64,000 nt of DNA from positions 1 to 64,000 of the forward strand of contig NZ_PGFQ01000004.1 in assembly GCF_029870955.1 (NCBI RefSeq), written 5' to 3'. The translations under genes were made by a program, and so were the position numbers. The stretch is from Sulfitobacter faviae (lineage in GTDB: Bacteria > Pseudomonadota > Alphaproteobacteria > Rhodobacterales > Rhodobacteraceae). Below are positions 19,204-29,891 of this stretch, piece after piece. Positions within the stretch are counted from its first letter, which is position 1. Every line of letters starts with the position of its first letter. The notes beneath the pieces were generated by a model. That model was not told the DNA's origin and did not search any database. It saw only the letters and a program-made list of their open reading frames with translations.

Positions 19204-20249
19204 TTACAAGGTGAGGAGCGGGAAATCGCAGACATGCTGTAAAGCGTGCATGACGCCGGTTCCTACGTGGTCGCGACTGCTCTGCCATGCTTCTGCCGGG
19301 GTAAACAATTGCTTCAGCGTGGCGATGGCGCTCGGCATTGTCACTGCGGTTTCACTGCCTCGCAGGGCATCCGCAATCCGCGCCGCGCCTTCGTCTGGCG
19401 TCATCCCCCATAGGTTCACCCAAGACCTCTCCGGTAAACCCAATTCATGGATGCGGTGCCCAGGGCTCGCCCAATAGATAGGTACCGCTCCGCAGGCAAA
19501 AGCGTCGAAGAACTTCTCGGAGATGTAGTCGGGGTGATGGGTGTTCTCAAGCGCACCCATCAAGCGAGTACGCCCATCTAGGCGGGTCAGTTTGTCCATG
19601 TGCCAGTCGGTGGTTAGTTCAAAACGGCTTTGGCCACCCTGCCAGCTTTGGCCCAAGCGTTCGACCACACCAATGGTACACGCCTCAGCTAGATCAGTGC
19701 GCCATGAACAAAGACCGGTCAGATCTGCCTCGGGCCATTCTACCCAGTGATGCCGCTCGGCGCGGCGTTCAAACATGAAGGCGACGTCGACGGGGCGGCG
19801 GGCGAAATCCTCTTGCCAGTCTTGCACGGTGCGCGCGGCATTTCGGGCGAAGCGGTGACGGTAGGCGTTGGCGAAACGATGGTTGGTCAGTAGGTAATAG
19901 GGATGTGTTGGAATTTATAGATATCGCTGGTGCAGTGATTGATCTGATGCACGGGCAGGGGGCCCCAGTCGGTCTCGACATAGATCACCGGGTCAAGCGG
20001 GCGGCCGCCCCAGATTGTATCCCAAAAGGGCTCTTCGGACAAAAGCACTACGGGGCGTTTGCGGGCGCGCCAGTCCTCAATTACTTCAAACGGTGCGTCT
20101 TGGATGTCGAGTACATGGGCCAAGACATAAATATCGGCAAGAGAGGGTCGGTCGACCAATTCGATCTTACCTTCAAAGAGCGGCCATAGTGCCGGATAGC
20201 TAAGCGGTGTGCGGTGGCTGTGCCGGCCCGTTTTGAATACTTTGATCAC
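19204..20249 (-). CDS. GT10 fucosyltransferase (one-base frameshift)
   Basis: Alpha-1,3-type fucosyltransferase family GT10, recognised by ENTHHPDYISEKFFDAF then CGAVPIYW in the GDP-fucose site. A missing base in the ggg at 19900-19902 splits it; restored it reads HIPYYLLTNHRFANAYRHRF across the break. I chose the GTG at 20249 because it lies just after the upstream stop and gives about 349 residues. It is the obvious user of the GDP-fucose made by the convergent gmd-fcl-manC operon, whose end is only 4 bp away. Confidence 0.88.
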
Positions 20250-20262
20250 TCTATTTGGCCCA

Positions 20263-20700
20263 TTAGAGACCGCGAAGGCGTGTATAGAGGCTGCGCAGAT
20301 AATCCGGCCCCGGTAGGGCGAGGTCGAGATCTTGGCGCAGCCTGCCATACGCGCGTGCCAGAATATCGGTGCGGTACTGTTGCTGGGCGGATATCTGCAG
20401 GCTCAACTCGGCCTTGGCGCCTAAGCTACCGTCTTTGATCTGCGCATCCAGCAGACACGCAAAGGCACCGGGCTGCTGGGACATGTTTCTTCTGACCGGC
20501 CGCGGCAGGTGGGCGACGATATTTGGCAGCGTATTAAGAATAAAGGATGTCTCGGCAGGGGGGCAAAGTGTAAGCTGTTCATCTAGAAAGGGCATCCATT
20601 CCGCAAGGCATGCGGCCCGTTCGCTTTTGGGCTGTGCCGCAAGGGCTTCGGCAAAGCTCAACATCGCTGGGGCCGGATTGCTGGGGGCATACAGATGCAT
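20263..20700 (-). CDS. Unrecognised protein, possibly the C-terminus of the GT2 protein upstream
   Basis: 145 residues, start MHLYAPSNPAPAMLSFAEAL, mostly helical, no domain recognised. Its ATG overlaps the preceding stop in TGATG. Given the many missing bases in this contig, one extra T in the run at 20703-20706 would fuse it in frame to the GT2-like protein upstream. Whether it is separate or the tail of that enzyme cannot be decided here. Confidence 0.5.
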   Translation of the reverse strand: MHLYAPSNPAPAMLSFAEALAAQPKSERAACLAEWMPFLDEQLTLCPPAETSFILNTLPNIVAHLPRPVRRNMSQQPGAFACLLDAQIKDGSLGAKAELSLQISAQQQYRTDILARAYGRLRQDLDLALPGPDYLRSLYTRLRGL

Positions 20701-21292
20701 CAAAACGGGGCAGGCGCGGCCATCAGTTCGGTGCTTTGCGTTAGGGCGCGTTCATAAACGCCCTGTCGTCTGCCAATGGTGGCCATGTGGCGAGGCGGGC
20801 CAGCCAGTCGGCGGTTCTGAAGATTAGCCGCCGCGGATCTGGCAAGAGGTTCGCGCAATCGCTGATTGAGGGTCGCTGCGGCAGAGCTTCAAGCAGAGCG
20901 CTATCGCTACGGGCAGGGGTGGTCGGCATCAGCGAGCCACCAAGCACTATGAAGTAGGCAAAGATCGGGGTCTCTTGCTGCAATGTCCTGCGCAGGGCGC
21001 GGAAAGCTTCGGGCTGCAGGCGGTCCGTTGGGGCCAGCGCCATGGTGTAGTCCGTTTCGGCCATCTCTAGCGCCAGCCGCAGAAGGTCGCTTCGGTTGCC
21101 TACGGGGCTATCGGTGCGGATGATGTGTGCAGAATGCGTCGCCGCGAAAGTCTGGAGGCGCGCGAAGGTGCTGTCATCGCCTGCATGAAAGACCAGTAGG
21201 GCGTCTTCTGGTCCTTTGGCCTGCACCAGAGCGTCTAGAGTCAGATCAAGATCTGGGCCTTCGTTTTCTGTGGTCATGACAAAGGTCAGCAT
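20700..21292 (-). CDS. GT2-like glycosyltransferase-associated protein (one-base frameshift)
   Basis: MLTFVMTTENEGPDLDLTLDALVQ, LLVFHAGDDSTFARL and TDYTMALAPTDRL resemble a GT-A fold with weak DxD-like elements. The frame stops early at 20741, but one G restored near 20760 extends it as DRGVYERALTQSTELMAAPAPF to 20700. The start at 21292 overlaps the end of the GT2 gene upstream. Enzymatic activity is uncertain since the metal motif is not canonical. Confidence 0.55.
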
Positions 21293-22215
21293 GGCAGCCG
21301 CCCACCTGTCATTTGCAGGCCAATATGCAGGGCAAGAACGGGGTCTTGGTGGATCAATTGTGCCTCTTCCTGTGGACCAAGTGTAGCTTGCCAAAACCGC
21401 TGTATAGAGACGAGAAGCTCGTCATGCCACCTTGGATCAATATGGTAGTAGATCCAGTCGAAAAGTCCGCTGGTGAAGGTCTGAAAGGCCAACCGTAGGG
21501 CGGCTGGCAGGCGGGCGCTGACCTTTTGCAGGGAGGTGATGGCACCGATCCGCTCGCGCCCACGGAAGTTGGTCATTCGGCCACCACCGGGCGATACAGT
21601 ATGTGTGGCACAGATGCGGTCTGACGCCAGAATAGTACTTGCTTTGGCAAAGCTTTCCCAATGTGGGGCGATATCTTCGTGGAGCATGAGATCGGGAAAA
21701 CTGATCCCAGCCTCACGCAGAAAACCAGTACGGTAAATCTTGTTCCAAGGGTAGTTGGCGGTCTGAGCCAGCCAAGCTACGGCCTGTCCTGTCACGGGCG
21801 TAAGGTGTTGCCCACCCATGCCTGCCAGCCGCCAAAGCGCATCGTCATTGGGCATTTGGTGCCAGCGCCCCCGTGCGATCTGACGCGTGTCAGCATGGCG
21901 GAATAAACAAAAGTCAAAATCACGCCCCGCCAGATCGCGCCAAAGCGGGATGATCTGGGGCGTGATCATATCGTCACTGTCAAAGAACAACACATGGTCG
22001 GTTTCGATCTCGGCCAGCCCAATATTGCGGGCGGGGCCGGGGCCGGTGGCCGTGTCTTGTCGGATGATTTGGGCCAGCTCCGAGGCAACCGGCTCTGCCG
22101 AGCCGTCATCAACCACGACGATCTGGTCAAACACCCCCAGTTTACCGGCTTCCGCCAGAAGCTGGTCTAACGCGACATGATCGTCACGTACGGGAATGAC
22201 CAGACCAAGGCTCAT
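21286..22215 (-). CDS. Family 2 glycosyltransferase
   Basis: Classic GT2 N-terminus: LVIPVRDDHVALDQLLAEA, IVVVDDGSAEP (first nucleotide-binding Asp) and HVLFFDSDDMI, the DxD metal site. Later LMLHEDIAPHWE provides the catalytic-base region. 309 residues, intact. It sits in the minus-strand operon downstream of rmlCBDA, so a rhamnosyltransferase role is plausible but not shown by the sequence. Confidence 0.82.
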   Translation of the reverse strand: MSLGLVIPVRDDHVALDQLLAEAGKLGVFDQIVVVDDGSAEPVASELAQIIRQDTATGPGPARNIGLAEIETDHVLFFDSDDMITPQIIPLWRDLAGRDFDFCLFRHADTRQIARGRWHQMPNDDALWRLAGMGGQHLTPVTGQAVAWLAQTANYPWNKIYRTGFLREAGISFPDLMLHEDIAPHWESFAKASTILASDRICATHTVSPGGGRMTNFRGRERIGAITSLQKVSARLPAALRLAFQTFTSGLFDWIYYHIDPRWHDELLVSIQRFWQATLGPQEEAQLIHQDPVLALHIGLQMTGGRLPC

Positions 22216-22220
22216 GGCGA

Positions 22221-22750
22221 TCAGACGACGAAAAGGCGCAGGTCGATGAAGGACAGGCGGAAATTGGAGGTAGGCAGGAAGAAAATCAGCTCACGCCAGG
22301 CCGCTTCCATCGGCATTGGCTCGCGGTAGTGGACCGGGATCGCATCAACATGGCTGGCCTCTTCGGGGCGAAACAGCAGATGCTTGTCGAAAAAATAGTC
22401 GGAAAAACCGTCCGGTCCGCCCGAGCGTATGCAGGCACGGGCCACGAAAACTTCAGGCGCGGCAATACGGGCGGCAAAGCCGATGCTGCCCACATGGTGC
22501 AGTTTCTCAGCCGGGAGCCGCACATGCAGCCCACACCAGCCGCCCTGGCCGTGAGTCTGGGCCTCCATTTCCAGAACGCGCCCTCGGGCGAACTGTAGCG
22601 CCCCGTCAGCCCCAAGGCAGGATCGGCATGAAGGTCCAGTCCCGGCAAGAAATGCAGATCTGTGGCCAGATCTCCTTCGCGGGTTTCATGGCGCATAATG
22701 GCAAGAGCGTGATTGGCTTGCCCATCGGGGCCGAGAGCGATGTTATCCAT
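22221..22750 (-). CDS. Unrecognised protein in the rhamnose operon (one-base frameshift)
   Basis: Two overlapping frames join near 22585: MDNIALGPDGQANHALAIMR to LTGRYSS, then RVLEMEAQTHGQGGWCGLHV to FIDLRLFVV. About 177 residues, rich in beta-strand-like segments, with no signal peptide. I do not recognise the family. It lies 85 bp after rmlA and 5 bp before the GT2 gene, in the same direction, so it belongs to the rhamnose/glycosyltransferase operon and may bind or modify the glycan. Confidence 0.55.
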
Positions 22751-22835
22751 TTTCTTCCTCTTAAGAGACTGAAGGGATTTAGAAAGCAGATGCGCCGGAA
22801 TATCAACCACTGCGGGCAGGCTGTTGGGCTTTGGA

Positions 22836-23703
22836 TTACTTCAACGTTGCGAGATAGCTGCCATAGTCATTCTTGGTGAACATCTCGGCACGCTCTGCAA
22901 GGGCCTCTTCGCTGATCCAACCATTTTTAAAGGCGATCTCTTCCAGACAACCGGTTTGCAAACCCTGTCGTTCGGTCAACGTGCGGACAAAATTTCCCGC
23001 GTCCAACAGGCTGCCATGGGTGCCGGTATCCAGCCAAGCATAGCCGCGCCCCATGCGTTCAACCTGCAATTTGCCCGCCCGTAGATACATCTCAAGCAGT
23101 GAGGTGATCTCCAATTCACCCGCGCCGATGGCTTAACCTCTGCTGCACGTTTCGGCGCATCTCCGTCGAGGAAATAGAGGCCCGTTACCGCGTAGTTCGA
23201 GGGCGGCACATCGGGTTTTTCGATGATCGCTCGGGCTTTGCCATCCGCATCAAAGCCGACGACCCCGTAACGTTTTGGGTCAGAGACGTGATAGCCAAAC
23301 ACCGTCCCCCCTTCGATGCGCGCATCTGCGGCGGCCAGCATATCCGGCAACCCGTGGCCGAAAAAGATGTTGTCCCCCAGCACCATGGCCGATGGCGCAC
23401 CGGCAAGAAAGTCTTCGGCCAGCAGATAGGCTTGGGCCAGACCATCGGGATTTTCCTGCACGATGTAGGTCAGGTTGATCCCCATTGGCTGCCGTCGCCC
23501 AATGTCCGGATGAATTGTTCTTGATCCTGCGGCGTAGTGATCATGGCGATGTCACGGATGCCCCCGAGCATGAGAACCGAGAGCGGGTAGTAGATCATCG
23601 GCTTGTCGTAGATCGGCAGCAGTTGCTTCGAAATTCCCATGGTGATGGGGTATAGCCGTGTGCCAGATCCTCCAGCGAGAATGATGCCTTTGCGTTTGCT
23701 CAT
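22836..23703 (-). CDS. rmlA: Glucose-1-phosphate thymidylyltransferase (two frameshifts)
   Basis: First step to dTDP-L-rhamnose: dTTP plus glucose-1-phosphate. The N-terminal signature is [15 protein letters not shown], followed by [18 protein letters not shown] and [10 protein letters not shown]. One base is missing in the run at 23480-23483 (restored: [16 protein letters not shown]) and one at 23119-23121 (restored: [16 protein letters not shown]). Corrected length about 290 residues, as in the family. Its start overlaps the rmlD stop by 4 bp (ATGA). Confidence 0.93.
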
Positions 23704-24551
23704 GATCGGGCTCCAAGGTCTTTGAGTATATCTGTGAGCGTCTCACGCCAGTCGGGCCGCGGGATGTCGAAAATGGTCTCAGTGGCGCGACAATCCAGAC
23801 GGGAATTCAGCGGTCTTTGGGCCGGGGTTGGATACTCGGAAGAGGGGATGTCCGTTACCGTGCAATCAAGCTGTGACCGCGCGAAAATTTCACGGGCGAA
23901 ATCGGCCCAGCTGACATCCGGCGCGCCGGAGAAATGGTAGGTTCCGCTTTTGGTTGGGTCGCTCATCAATTGCCGCGCAATGGCATGACAGGCGGCAGCG
24001 ATCTCGGCAGCGTCGGTGGGGCCGCCGATCTGGTCGGCGACAATGTTAAGCGCGTCACGCTCTGCCCCGAGCCGCAGCATGGTTTTGACGAAGTTCGACC
24101 CATGGGGCGAAACCACCCAAGAGGTGCGCAGGATGGCATGGGTGCCCCGCGCCGTTCTTACCGCCTGCTCTCCGGCCAGTTTGCTGCGGCCATAAGCGCC
24201 AAGAGGGGCGGTTCGATCCTCCGGCTGCCATGGCAAGTCGCCGCCGCCGTCGAAGACGTAATCGGTCGAAATCTGGACGAAGGGGATGGCCAGTGCCGCA
24301 CAAGCACGGGCCATGGCACCGGGGGCCGCCCCGTTGATCGTGGTGGCGCGCAGTTCTTCCTCTTCCGCCTCGTCGACAGCCGTATAGGCCGCCGCATTGA
24401 TTACCGCCTCGGGACGCTTTCTGTGGATCAGGGCGGCGCAGGCCTCTGAGTTTTCGAGATCGGCGGCGTCACGGCCGTAACATTCCGTTCCCTCCAAGGC
24501 GGCGAGTTCGCGCGCGACCTGACCCGTTTTGCCGAAGACGAGGATGGTCAT
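23700..24551 (-). CDS. rmlD: dTDP-4-dehydrorhamnose reductase
   Basis: Last step of dTDP-L-rhamnose synthesis. [18 protein letters not shown] (NAD(P)H site), ISTDYVFDG, and YGRSKLAGE (Y-x3-K) identify it. 283 residues, intact. I use the ATG at 24551, 4 bp after the rmlB stop; the longer frame starting at 24623 would overlap rmlB. Confidence 0.94.
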   Translation of the reverse strand: MTILVFGKTGQVARELAALEGTECYGRDAADLENSEACAALIHRKRPEAVINAAAYTAVDEAEEEELRATTINGAAPGAMARACAALAIPFVQISTDYVFDGGGDLPWQPEDRTAPLGAYGRSKLAGEQAVRTARGTHAILRTSWVVSPHGSNFVKTMLRLGAERDALNIVADQIGGPTDAAEIAAACHAIARQLMSDPTKSGTYHFSGAPDVSWADFAREIFARSQLDCTVTDIPSSEYPTPAQRPLNSRLDCRATETIFDIPRPDWRETLTDILKDLGARS

Positions 24552-24555
24552 GTGC

Positions 24556-25595
24556 TCACCCCTTGGTGCCAAGCCGTTGGCCCACGCCATCGCGGTTCTG
24601 CAGCGCGCGCCACCAGTCCTCATTATCGAGATACCATTGTACGGTCCGCTCCAGCCCTTCTTCGACCGTCACCGACGGGCGCCAGCCCAGTTCATCACGG
24701 ATACGGCTGGGGTCAATGGCATAGCGCAGGTCATGGCCCGCTCGATCCTGCACAAAGGTGATCTGATCGGCGTAGGGCGCATCTTTGGGGCGCTTTTGAT
24801 CGAGAATGCTGCATATGGTTTTCACAAGGTCGATGTTGCGCGCCTCGTTCTCGCCGCCGATGTTGTAGCTGCGGCCCAAATCGCCTTTCTCCAGCACCAG
24901 CAGCAGCGCGTCGGCGTGGTCTTCTACATAGAGCCAGTCGCGCACGTTCAGCCCTTGACCGTAGACTGGGATCGGCTTGCCTGCCAAGGCGTTCAAGATC
25001 ACCACCGGCACCAGTTTTTCAGGAAAGTGGAAGGGCCCGTAATTGTTGGAGCAGTTCGTCAACACGACCGGCAGACCATAGGTCTCATGCCATGCGCGGA
25101 CCAGATGATCGCTAGAGGCTTTGGAGGCGGAGTAGGGCGAGCGCGGGTCATAAGGCGTGTCTTCGGTGAACATGCCATCTGGCCCGAGGGAGCCATAGAC
25201 CTCATCCGTCGAGATGTGGTGAAAGCGGAACCCTCCCGGCTTGCCCTGCGCCACCCAATAGCTCCGCGCGGCTTCGAGCATGTTGTAGGTGCCGGTGATA
25301 TTGGTCTCGATGAAATCCCCGGGTCCGTCGATTGAGCGGTCCACATGGCTTTCCGCGGCCAGATGCATCACCGCGTCTGGCTGGTGTGCCACTAGAATAC
25401 GATCCAGCCCCACACGGTCGCGAATGTCGGCATGCTCAAAGGAGTAGAGCGGATCATCCGCTACGCTGGCGAGATTTTCGAGACAACCCGCATAGGTCAA
25501 CGCATCGAGGTTGACGACCTCATGCCCCGCGCCACCGCCAGCCGCACCACTGCTGAGCCGATAAAGCCCGCGCCGCCCGTCACCAGAATCTTCAT
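24556..25595 (-). CDS. rmlB: dTDP-glucose 4,6-dehydratase (one-base frameshift)
   Basis: Second step of dTDP-L-rhamnose synthesis. The true start [19 protein letters not shown] at 25595 is in a different frame from the rest; one C is missing in the run at 25525-25528, and restoring it gives [16 protein letters not shown]. Catalytic ISTDEVYG and YSASKASSD are present. About 347 residues. It starts inside the rmlC stop (ATGA). Confidence 0.93.
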
Positions 25596-26158
25596 GTCGT
25601 TTTCCCATAGGTAAATGGGCTGTCGAAAGCCGCCCAATGAGCGGCCTTGGCGTCTTTGTCAGAGAGGATTGCCTCCCCGTCTATGCCCCAATCGATGCCA
25701 ATATCAGGGTCGTCAAAACGCACAGCCCCATCGCATTCGGGCGCATAGTAATCGGTGCATTTATAAATGATCTCTGTATCAGGCGCGCGCGTCGCAAAGC
25801 CGTGCAAAAAACCTTTGGGGATCAGCAGTTGCAATCCATTCTCAGCGGTCAAGTCATAGCCGACCCATTGGCCATAGGTCGGACTGCCCTTGCGGATATC
25901 CACCGCCACATCGAACAGCGCGCCTCGCCCACAGCGCACCAGCTTGTCCTGCGCGTGGGGCGGGGCCTGAAAATGCAATCCGCGCACGGTCCCCACGGCG
26001 GCAGAGAGCGAGTGGTTGTCCTGCACGAAATCAAGGGTGATCCCATGTTCCGCCAGTCTCTTGTGGTTCCAGCTTTCTGAAAAGAACCCACGTGCATCGC
26101 CGAACCTCGCGGGTTTTAACAAGAGGACCCCCGGTAGGGCGGTTTGGGTTACTTGCAT
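25592..26158 (-). CDS. rmlC: dTDP-4-dehydrorhamnose 3,5-epimerase
   Basis: Cupin epimerase, third step of dTDP-L-rhamnose synthesis. [31 protein letters not shown] (catalytic His region) and [10 protein letters not shown] are typical. The ATG at 26158 gives 188 residues, the normal length; the 29-residue longer frame lacks family similarity. First gene of the operon rmlC-rmlB-rmlD-rmlA. Confidence 0.94.
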   Translation of the reverse strand: MQVTQTALPGVLLLKPARFGDARGFFSESWNHKRLAEHGITLDFVQDNHSLSAAVGTVRGLHFQAPPHAQDKLVRCGRGALFDVAVDIRKGSPTYGQWVGYDLTAENGLQLLIPKGFLHGFATRAPDTEIIYKCTDYYAPECDGAVRFDDPDIGIDWGIDGEAILSDKDAKAAHWAAFDSPFTYGKTT

Positions 26159-26395
26159 GGCGGCGTGATCCTTGAAGGTTTCACACTTTCCATAGCAAGC
26201 AATAGAGTCGGTGTCATGGGATGGAATAAGAGGGCGCGTTTGCAAACCAGCAGAACAAGCCCTTTCTGCCAGTAACGCTTACATTAACCCCTCTTTCTTC
26301 AGGAATTTGCTTTGAAAGCTCCAGCTTTTGCTGGCCATGTCTGTCATAGAAAATGAAACTGGTGTATCGCCTCTTAGAAAATGCCTTTTTAGAGA
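26159..26395. promoter_or_regulatory. Divergent promoter region, rmlC and cysD
   Basis: 237 bp between two divergent operons, so promoters for rhamnose synthesis (minus) and PAPS synthesis (plus) must lie here. The plus-strand half is A+T-rich with repeated agaaaatgcctttt-like text just before cysD. No operator was recognised. Confidence 0.5.
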
Positions 26396-27308
26396 ATGCC
26401 CTTTATGACCACGACAGCCCTGACCCACCTGCAGCGCCTTGAGGCGGAGAGCATTCACATCCTACGAGAGGTTGCCGCGGAAGCCGAAAACCCCGTGATG
26501 CTTTACAGCGTTGGCAAAGACAGCGCCGTCATGCTGCATCTGGCAAAGAAAGCTTTCTATCCGGCACCGCCGCCCTTTCCGCTGCTGCATGTCGATACGA
26601 CGTGGAAGTTTCAGGACATGTATGCGCTTCGGGACCGCGCAGCGAGCGAGGCCGGGATGGAGTTGCTGGTGCATCAAAACCCGAAGCGGCAGAGCAGGGG
26701 ATCAACCCATTCGACCACGGCGCGCTGCATACTGACATGTGGAAAACCGAAGGCCTGAAGCAGGCACTCGACAAGCACGGTTTTGATGTGGCTTTCGGCG
26801 GTGCGCGTCGCGATGAGGAGAAATCCCGCGCCAAGGAGCGCGTCTTTTCTTTCCGCTCGGCAAACCACCGGTGGGATCCCAAAAACCAGCGCCCGGAGCT
26901 CTGGCGGCTTTACAATGCTCGCAAAGTCAAGGGCGAAAGCGTCCGCGTCTTCCCGATCTCGAACTGGACCGAGTTGGACATCTGGCAGTATATCCACCTT
27001 GAGGGGATTGAGATCGTTCCGCTGTATTTCTCGGCGCCGCGGCCCACTGTCACGCGCGATGGGATGATCCTTATGGTGGATGACGACCGTTTCCCGCTAG
27101 AGCCGGGTGAGGCGCCTGAAATGCGCTCGATCCGCTTTCGCACCCTGGGCTGTTACCCCTGACCGGCGCGGTGGAGAGCGAGGCAAAAACGCTGCCCGAG
27201 GTCATTCAGGAAATGCTGCTAACCACCACATCTGAGCGGCAGGGGCGTGCGATCGACCATGATCAGGCGGCCTCGATGGAGAAAAAGAAGCAAGAAGGTT
27301 ATTTCTGA
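26396..27308 (+). CDS. cysD: Sulfate adenylyltransferase small subunit (two frameshifts)
   Basis: ATP sulfurylase subunit 2, forming APS from sulfate and ATP with CysN. The PP-loop reads [16 protein letters not shown], then [14 protein letters not shown] and [21 protein letters not shown] base is missing near 26683 (restored: [13 protein letters not shown]) and one C in the run 27156-27159 (restored: [14 protein letters not shown]). Corrected length about 305 residues. An ATG at 26405 (MTTTALTHL) is an equally good start. Followed 48 bp later by cysNC. Confidence 0.93.
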
Positions 27309-27356
27309 CGCTTCCTTTCTTTTCCGGCCCTTCCATTTAAGCAGAGACATTGCCCC

Positions 27357-29270
27357 ATGACCGCCCAAAATCCGACCTATAAGACCGACGCCCTTATTGC
27401 CGAAGACATCGACGCCTATCTGGAATTGCACCAGCATAAAACCATGCTGCGCTTTATCACCTGTGGCTCTGTCGATGATGGCAAATCCACACTGATCGGG
27501 CGGCTGCTTTACGACAGCAAGATGATCTTTGAGGACCAACTGGCGACCCTTGAGGCTGACAGCAAGCGTGTTGGCACCCAAGGGCAGGATATCGATTTCG
27601 CCCTGTTGGTGGATGGTCTGGCGGCGGAGCGGGAGCAGGGCATCACCATCGACGTCGCCTACCGTTTCTTCTCGACCGAGAAGCGCAAGTTCATCGTGGC
27701 CGACACGCCGGGCCACGAACAATATACTCGCAATATGGTCACCGGCGCCTCGACTGCCGACCTTGCAGTGATCTTGATAGATGCGCGCAAAGGCGTGCTG
27801 ACCCAAACCCGTCGCCACAGCTATCTCGTGCATCTGTTGGGCATCCGACATGTCGTGTTGGCCGTCAACAAGATGGACCTCGTGGATTACGATCAAGCCA
27901 CCTATGACCAGATTGTCGAGGATTACCGGACATTCGCTGAAAGCATCGGGCTCTCCGATTTCACGGCCATTCCGATCTCGGGCTACAAGGGCGACAATAT
28001 CACGGGCCCGAGCGAGAATACCCCTTGGTACAAAGGCCCGGCGCTCCTGCCGCATTTGGAGGCGGTGACGCTAGAAAGCACAGTCGAGCAATCTGAACCC
28101 TTCCGGATGCCAGTACAATGGGTGAACCGGCCCAATCTCGATTTCCGCGGTTTCGCGGGCCTTATCGCCAGCGGGCAGCTGCGCCCGGGTGATCCGGTCC
28201 GCGTCTTGCCCTCGGGCAAGACCTCGACCATCGGGCGGATCGTCAATCTGGATGGTGACCGGGAACTCGCCGTTGCGGGGGAGTCGGTGACCGTAACCTT
28301 GGCGGATGAAATCGACTGTTCGCGAGGGCAGGTGATCGTGGCAGCACAGTCCCCGCTCGAAGTGGCGGACCAGTTCGAAACCACGCTCGTTTGGATGGAC
28401 GATGCCGAACTGGTTCCGGGGCGCGCCTATGCCCTTAAAATCGGGGCGCAAACGGTGTCGGCGACCGTTCAGCAGCCTAAACATGAGGTCAACGTCAACA
28501 CTCAGGAACATATCGCGACAAAGACCTTGGAGTTGAACGCCATCGGGGTCGCAAACATCACGACTGACCGCGAAATCCCCTTTGCTCCTTACAGCGAGAA
28601 CCGAGAGCTGGGCGGCTTCATCCTGATCGACCGGATCACAAATCGCACTGTGGCCGCTGGCATGATCAATTTCGCGCTGCGCCGCGCTCAGAACATTCAT
28701 TGGCAGGCCACGGATATTGGCCGTGACCACCATGCATCGATGAAACACCAAAAGCCTGCGGTGCTTTGGCTTACCGGGCTTTCCGGGTCCGGCAAGTCCA
28801 CGATCGCCAATGTCATCGAGAAAAAGCTCGCCCGAATGAACCGTCACACCTTCCTTCTGGACGGCGACAACGTGCGCCACGGGTTGAACAAGGATTTGGG
28901 CTTTACCGAAACCGACCGGGTCGAGAACATCCGCCGGGTGGGTGAGGTGGCAAAGTTGATGACGGATGCCGGTCTCATCGTCATTACCGCCTTCATTTCG
29001 CCCTACCGTTCGGAACGGGACATGGTGCGCAACATGATGCAGCCCGGCGAATTTATCGAAGTTTTCGTCGACACACCGCTCGACGTGGCTGAGAGCCGGG
29101 ACGTGAAAGGGCTTTATGCCAAGGCGCGCGCTGGTGAGTTGAAGAACTTCACCGGGATCGATGCGCCCTATGAGGCGCCGGAAGCGCCGGAGTTGCGCAT
29201 CGATACAACGGAGCTAAGCGCGGAAGAAGCGGCTGATTTGATTATTGAGAGGTTGATCCCAGAGCACTAA
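27357..29270 (+). CDS. cysNC: Sulfate adenylyltransferase large subunit fused to APS kinase
   Basis: Bifunctional CysN-CysC (NodQ type), 637 residues, intact. The GTPase part has [19 protein letters not shown] (G1), [11 protein letters not shown] (G3) and NKMDLVD (G4). The APS kinase part begins near residue 460 with [14 protein letters not shown]. With CysD it makes PAPS, the donor for the sulfotransferases at 14638 and 37421. Reductive sulfur genes (cysH, cysIJ) are absent, so the role is sulfation rather than cysteine synthesis, as with NodPQ in rhizobia. That reading is inference from context. Confidence 0.95.
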   Translation: MTAQNPTYKTDALIAEDIDAYLELHQHKTMLRFITCGSVDDGKSTLIGRLLYDSKMIFEDQLATLEADSKRVGTQGQDIDFALLVDGLAAEREQGITIDVAYRFFSTEKRKFIVADTPGHEQYTRNMVTGASTADLAVILIDARKGVLTQTRRHSYLVHLLGIRHVVLAVNKMDLVDYDQATYDQIVEDYRTFAESIGLSDFTAIPISGYKGDNITGPSENTPWYKGPALLPHLEAVTLESTVEQSEPFRMPVQWVNRPNLDFRGFAGLIASGQLRPGDPVRVLPSGKTSTIGRIVNLDGDRELAVAGESVTVTLADEIDCSRGQVIVAAQSPLEVADQFETTLVWMDDAELVPGRAYALKIGAQTVSATVQQPKHEVNVNTQEHIATKTLELNAIGVANITTDREIPFAPYSENRELGGFILIDRITNRTVAAGMINFALRRAQNIHWQATDIGRDHHASMKHQKPAVLWLTGLSGSGKSTIANVIEKKLARMNRHTFLLDGDNVRHGLNKDLGFTETDRVENIRRVGEVAKLMTDAGLIVITAFISPYRSERDMVRNMMQPGEFIEVFVDTPLDVAESRDVKGLYAKARAGELKNFTGIDAPYEAPEAPELRIDTTELSAEEAADLIIERLIPEH

Positions 29271-29390
29271 TTCCTGACCTCCAATGACACCTGAACGGCG
29301 GCATTTGTAGGTACGAGCTAACCCTAGCCTCCATGCCTGTGCCCTGCTCCCCAACGTTGGACCACCGGAAGCTGGATTTTCCCGGCCGTT

Positions 29391-29821
29391 TCACGATGAC
29401 GGGCTGGTGACGCCATCGGGATAATGCATGGTGATCGGGACGTTGTATCCGATCGCGCTGTGGGGACGATCCTCGTTGTAGTGCCGACGCCAACCTTCCA
29501 ACTTTTCACGGGCGTCGGCAAGGCTCATGAACCAGTGTGCGTTCAAGCACTCCGATCGAAGCTTGCTGTTGAAGGCTTCGATGAACCCATTGTCCGTCGG
29601 CTTACCTGGCCGTGAGAAGTCCAGCGTGACGTCGTTGGCATATGCCCAGAGATCGAGATCCCGAGAGATAAATTCGCTGCCATTATCGACACGAATGGTG
29701 TTCGGACAGCCGATCCTGCCGCAGACTTCTTCAAGCCTTTGAACCACGTCCTCGCCGCGGTAGCTGAACCGCGGTGTGAACGGCGGAGCAATACTCGGCC
29801 ACGGTAGCGACGGCATAGTGT
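29391..29821 (-). pseudogene. IS3-family OrfB relic cut by an IS21 element
   Basis: Minus-strand text reads YRGEDVVQRLEEVCGR, IRVDNGSEFISRDLDLWAY (second catalytic D) and PTDNGFIEAFNSKLRSE (catalytic E) to the C-terminus NEDRPHSAIGYNVP. The N-terminal half is gone: the frame runs straight into the IS21 left end at 29822. Its outer end near 29360 is unclear. Confidence 0.8.
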
Positions 29822-29891
29822 TGTCGCGGGCGGCGTAAAAGTCGTCCACTTTTGCCCTTTCGGATTTCGGGAGGGCTTGGGGATATACACC

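Noticed and set aside
24529-25335. A 268-codon plus-strand frame
   Set aside because: Antisense shadow of rmlB, which has all its catalytic motifs on minus.
15637-27308. Real pseudogenisation of gmd, manC, rmlA, rmlB and cysD
   Set aside because: Each has only one or two missing bases, nearly always in a run, and no internal stop or substitution in motifs; repA and parA show the same pattern.
27219-28055. A 278-codon minus-strand frame, and a 269-codon one at 28071-28880
   Set aside because: Both are antisense to cysNC, whose GTPase and kinase motifs are intact.
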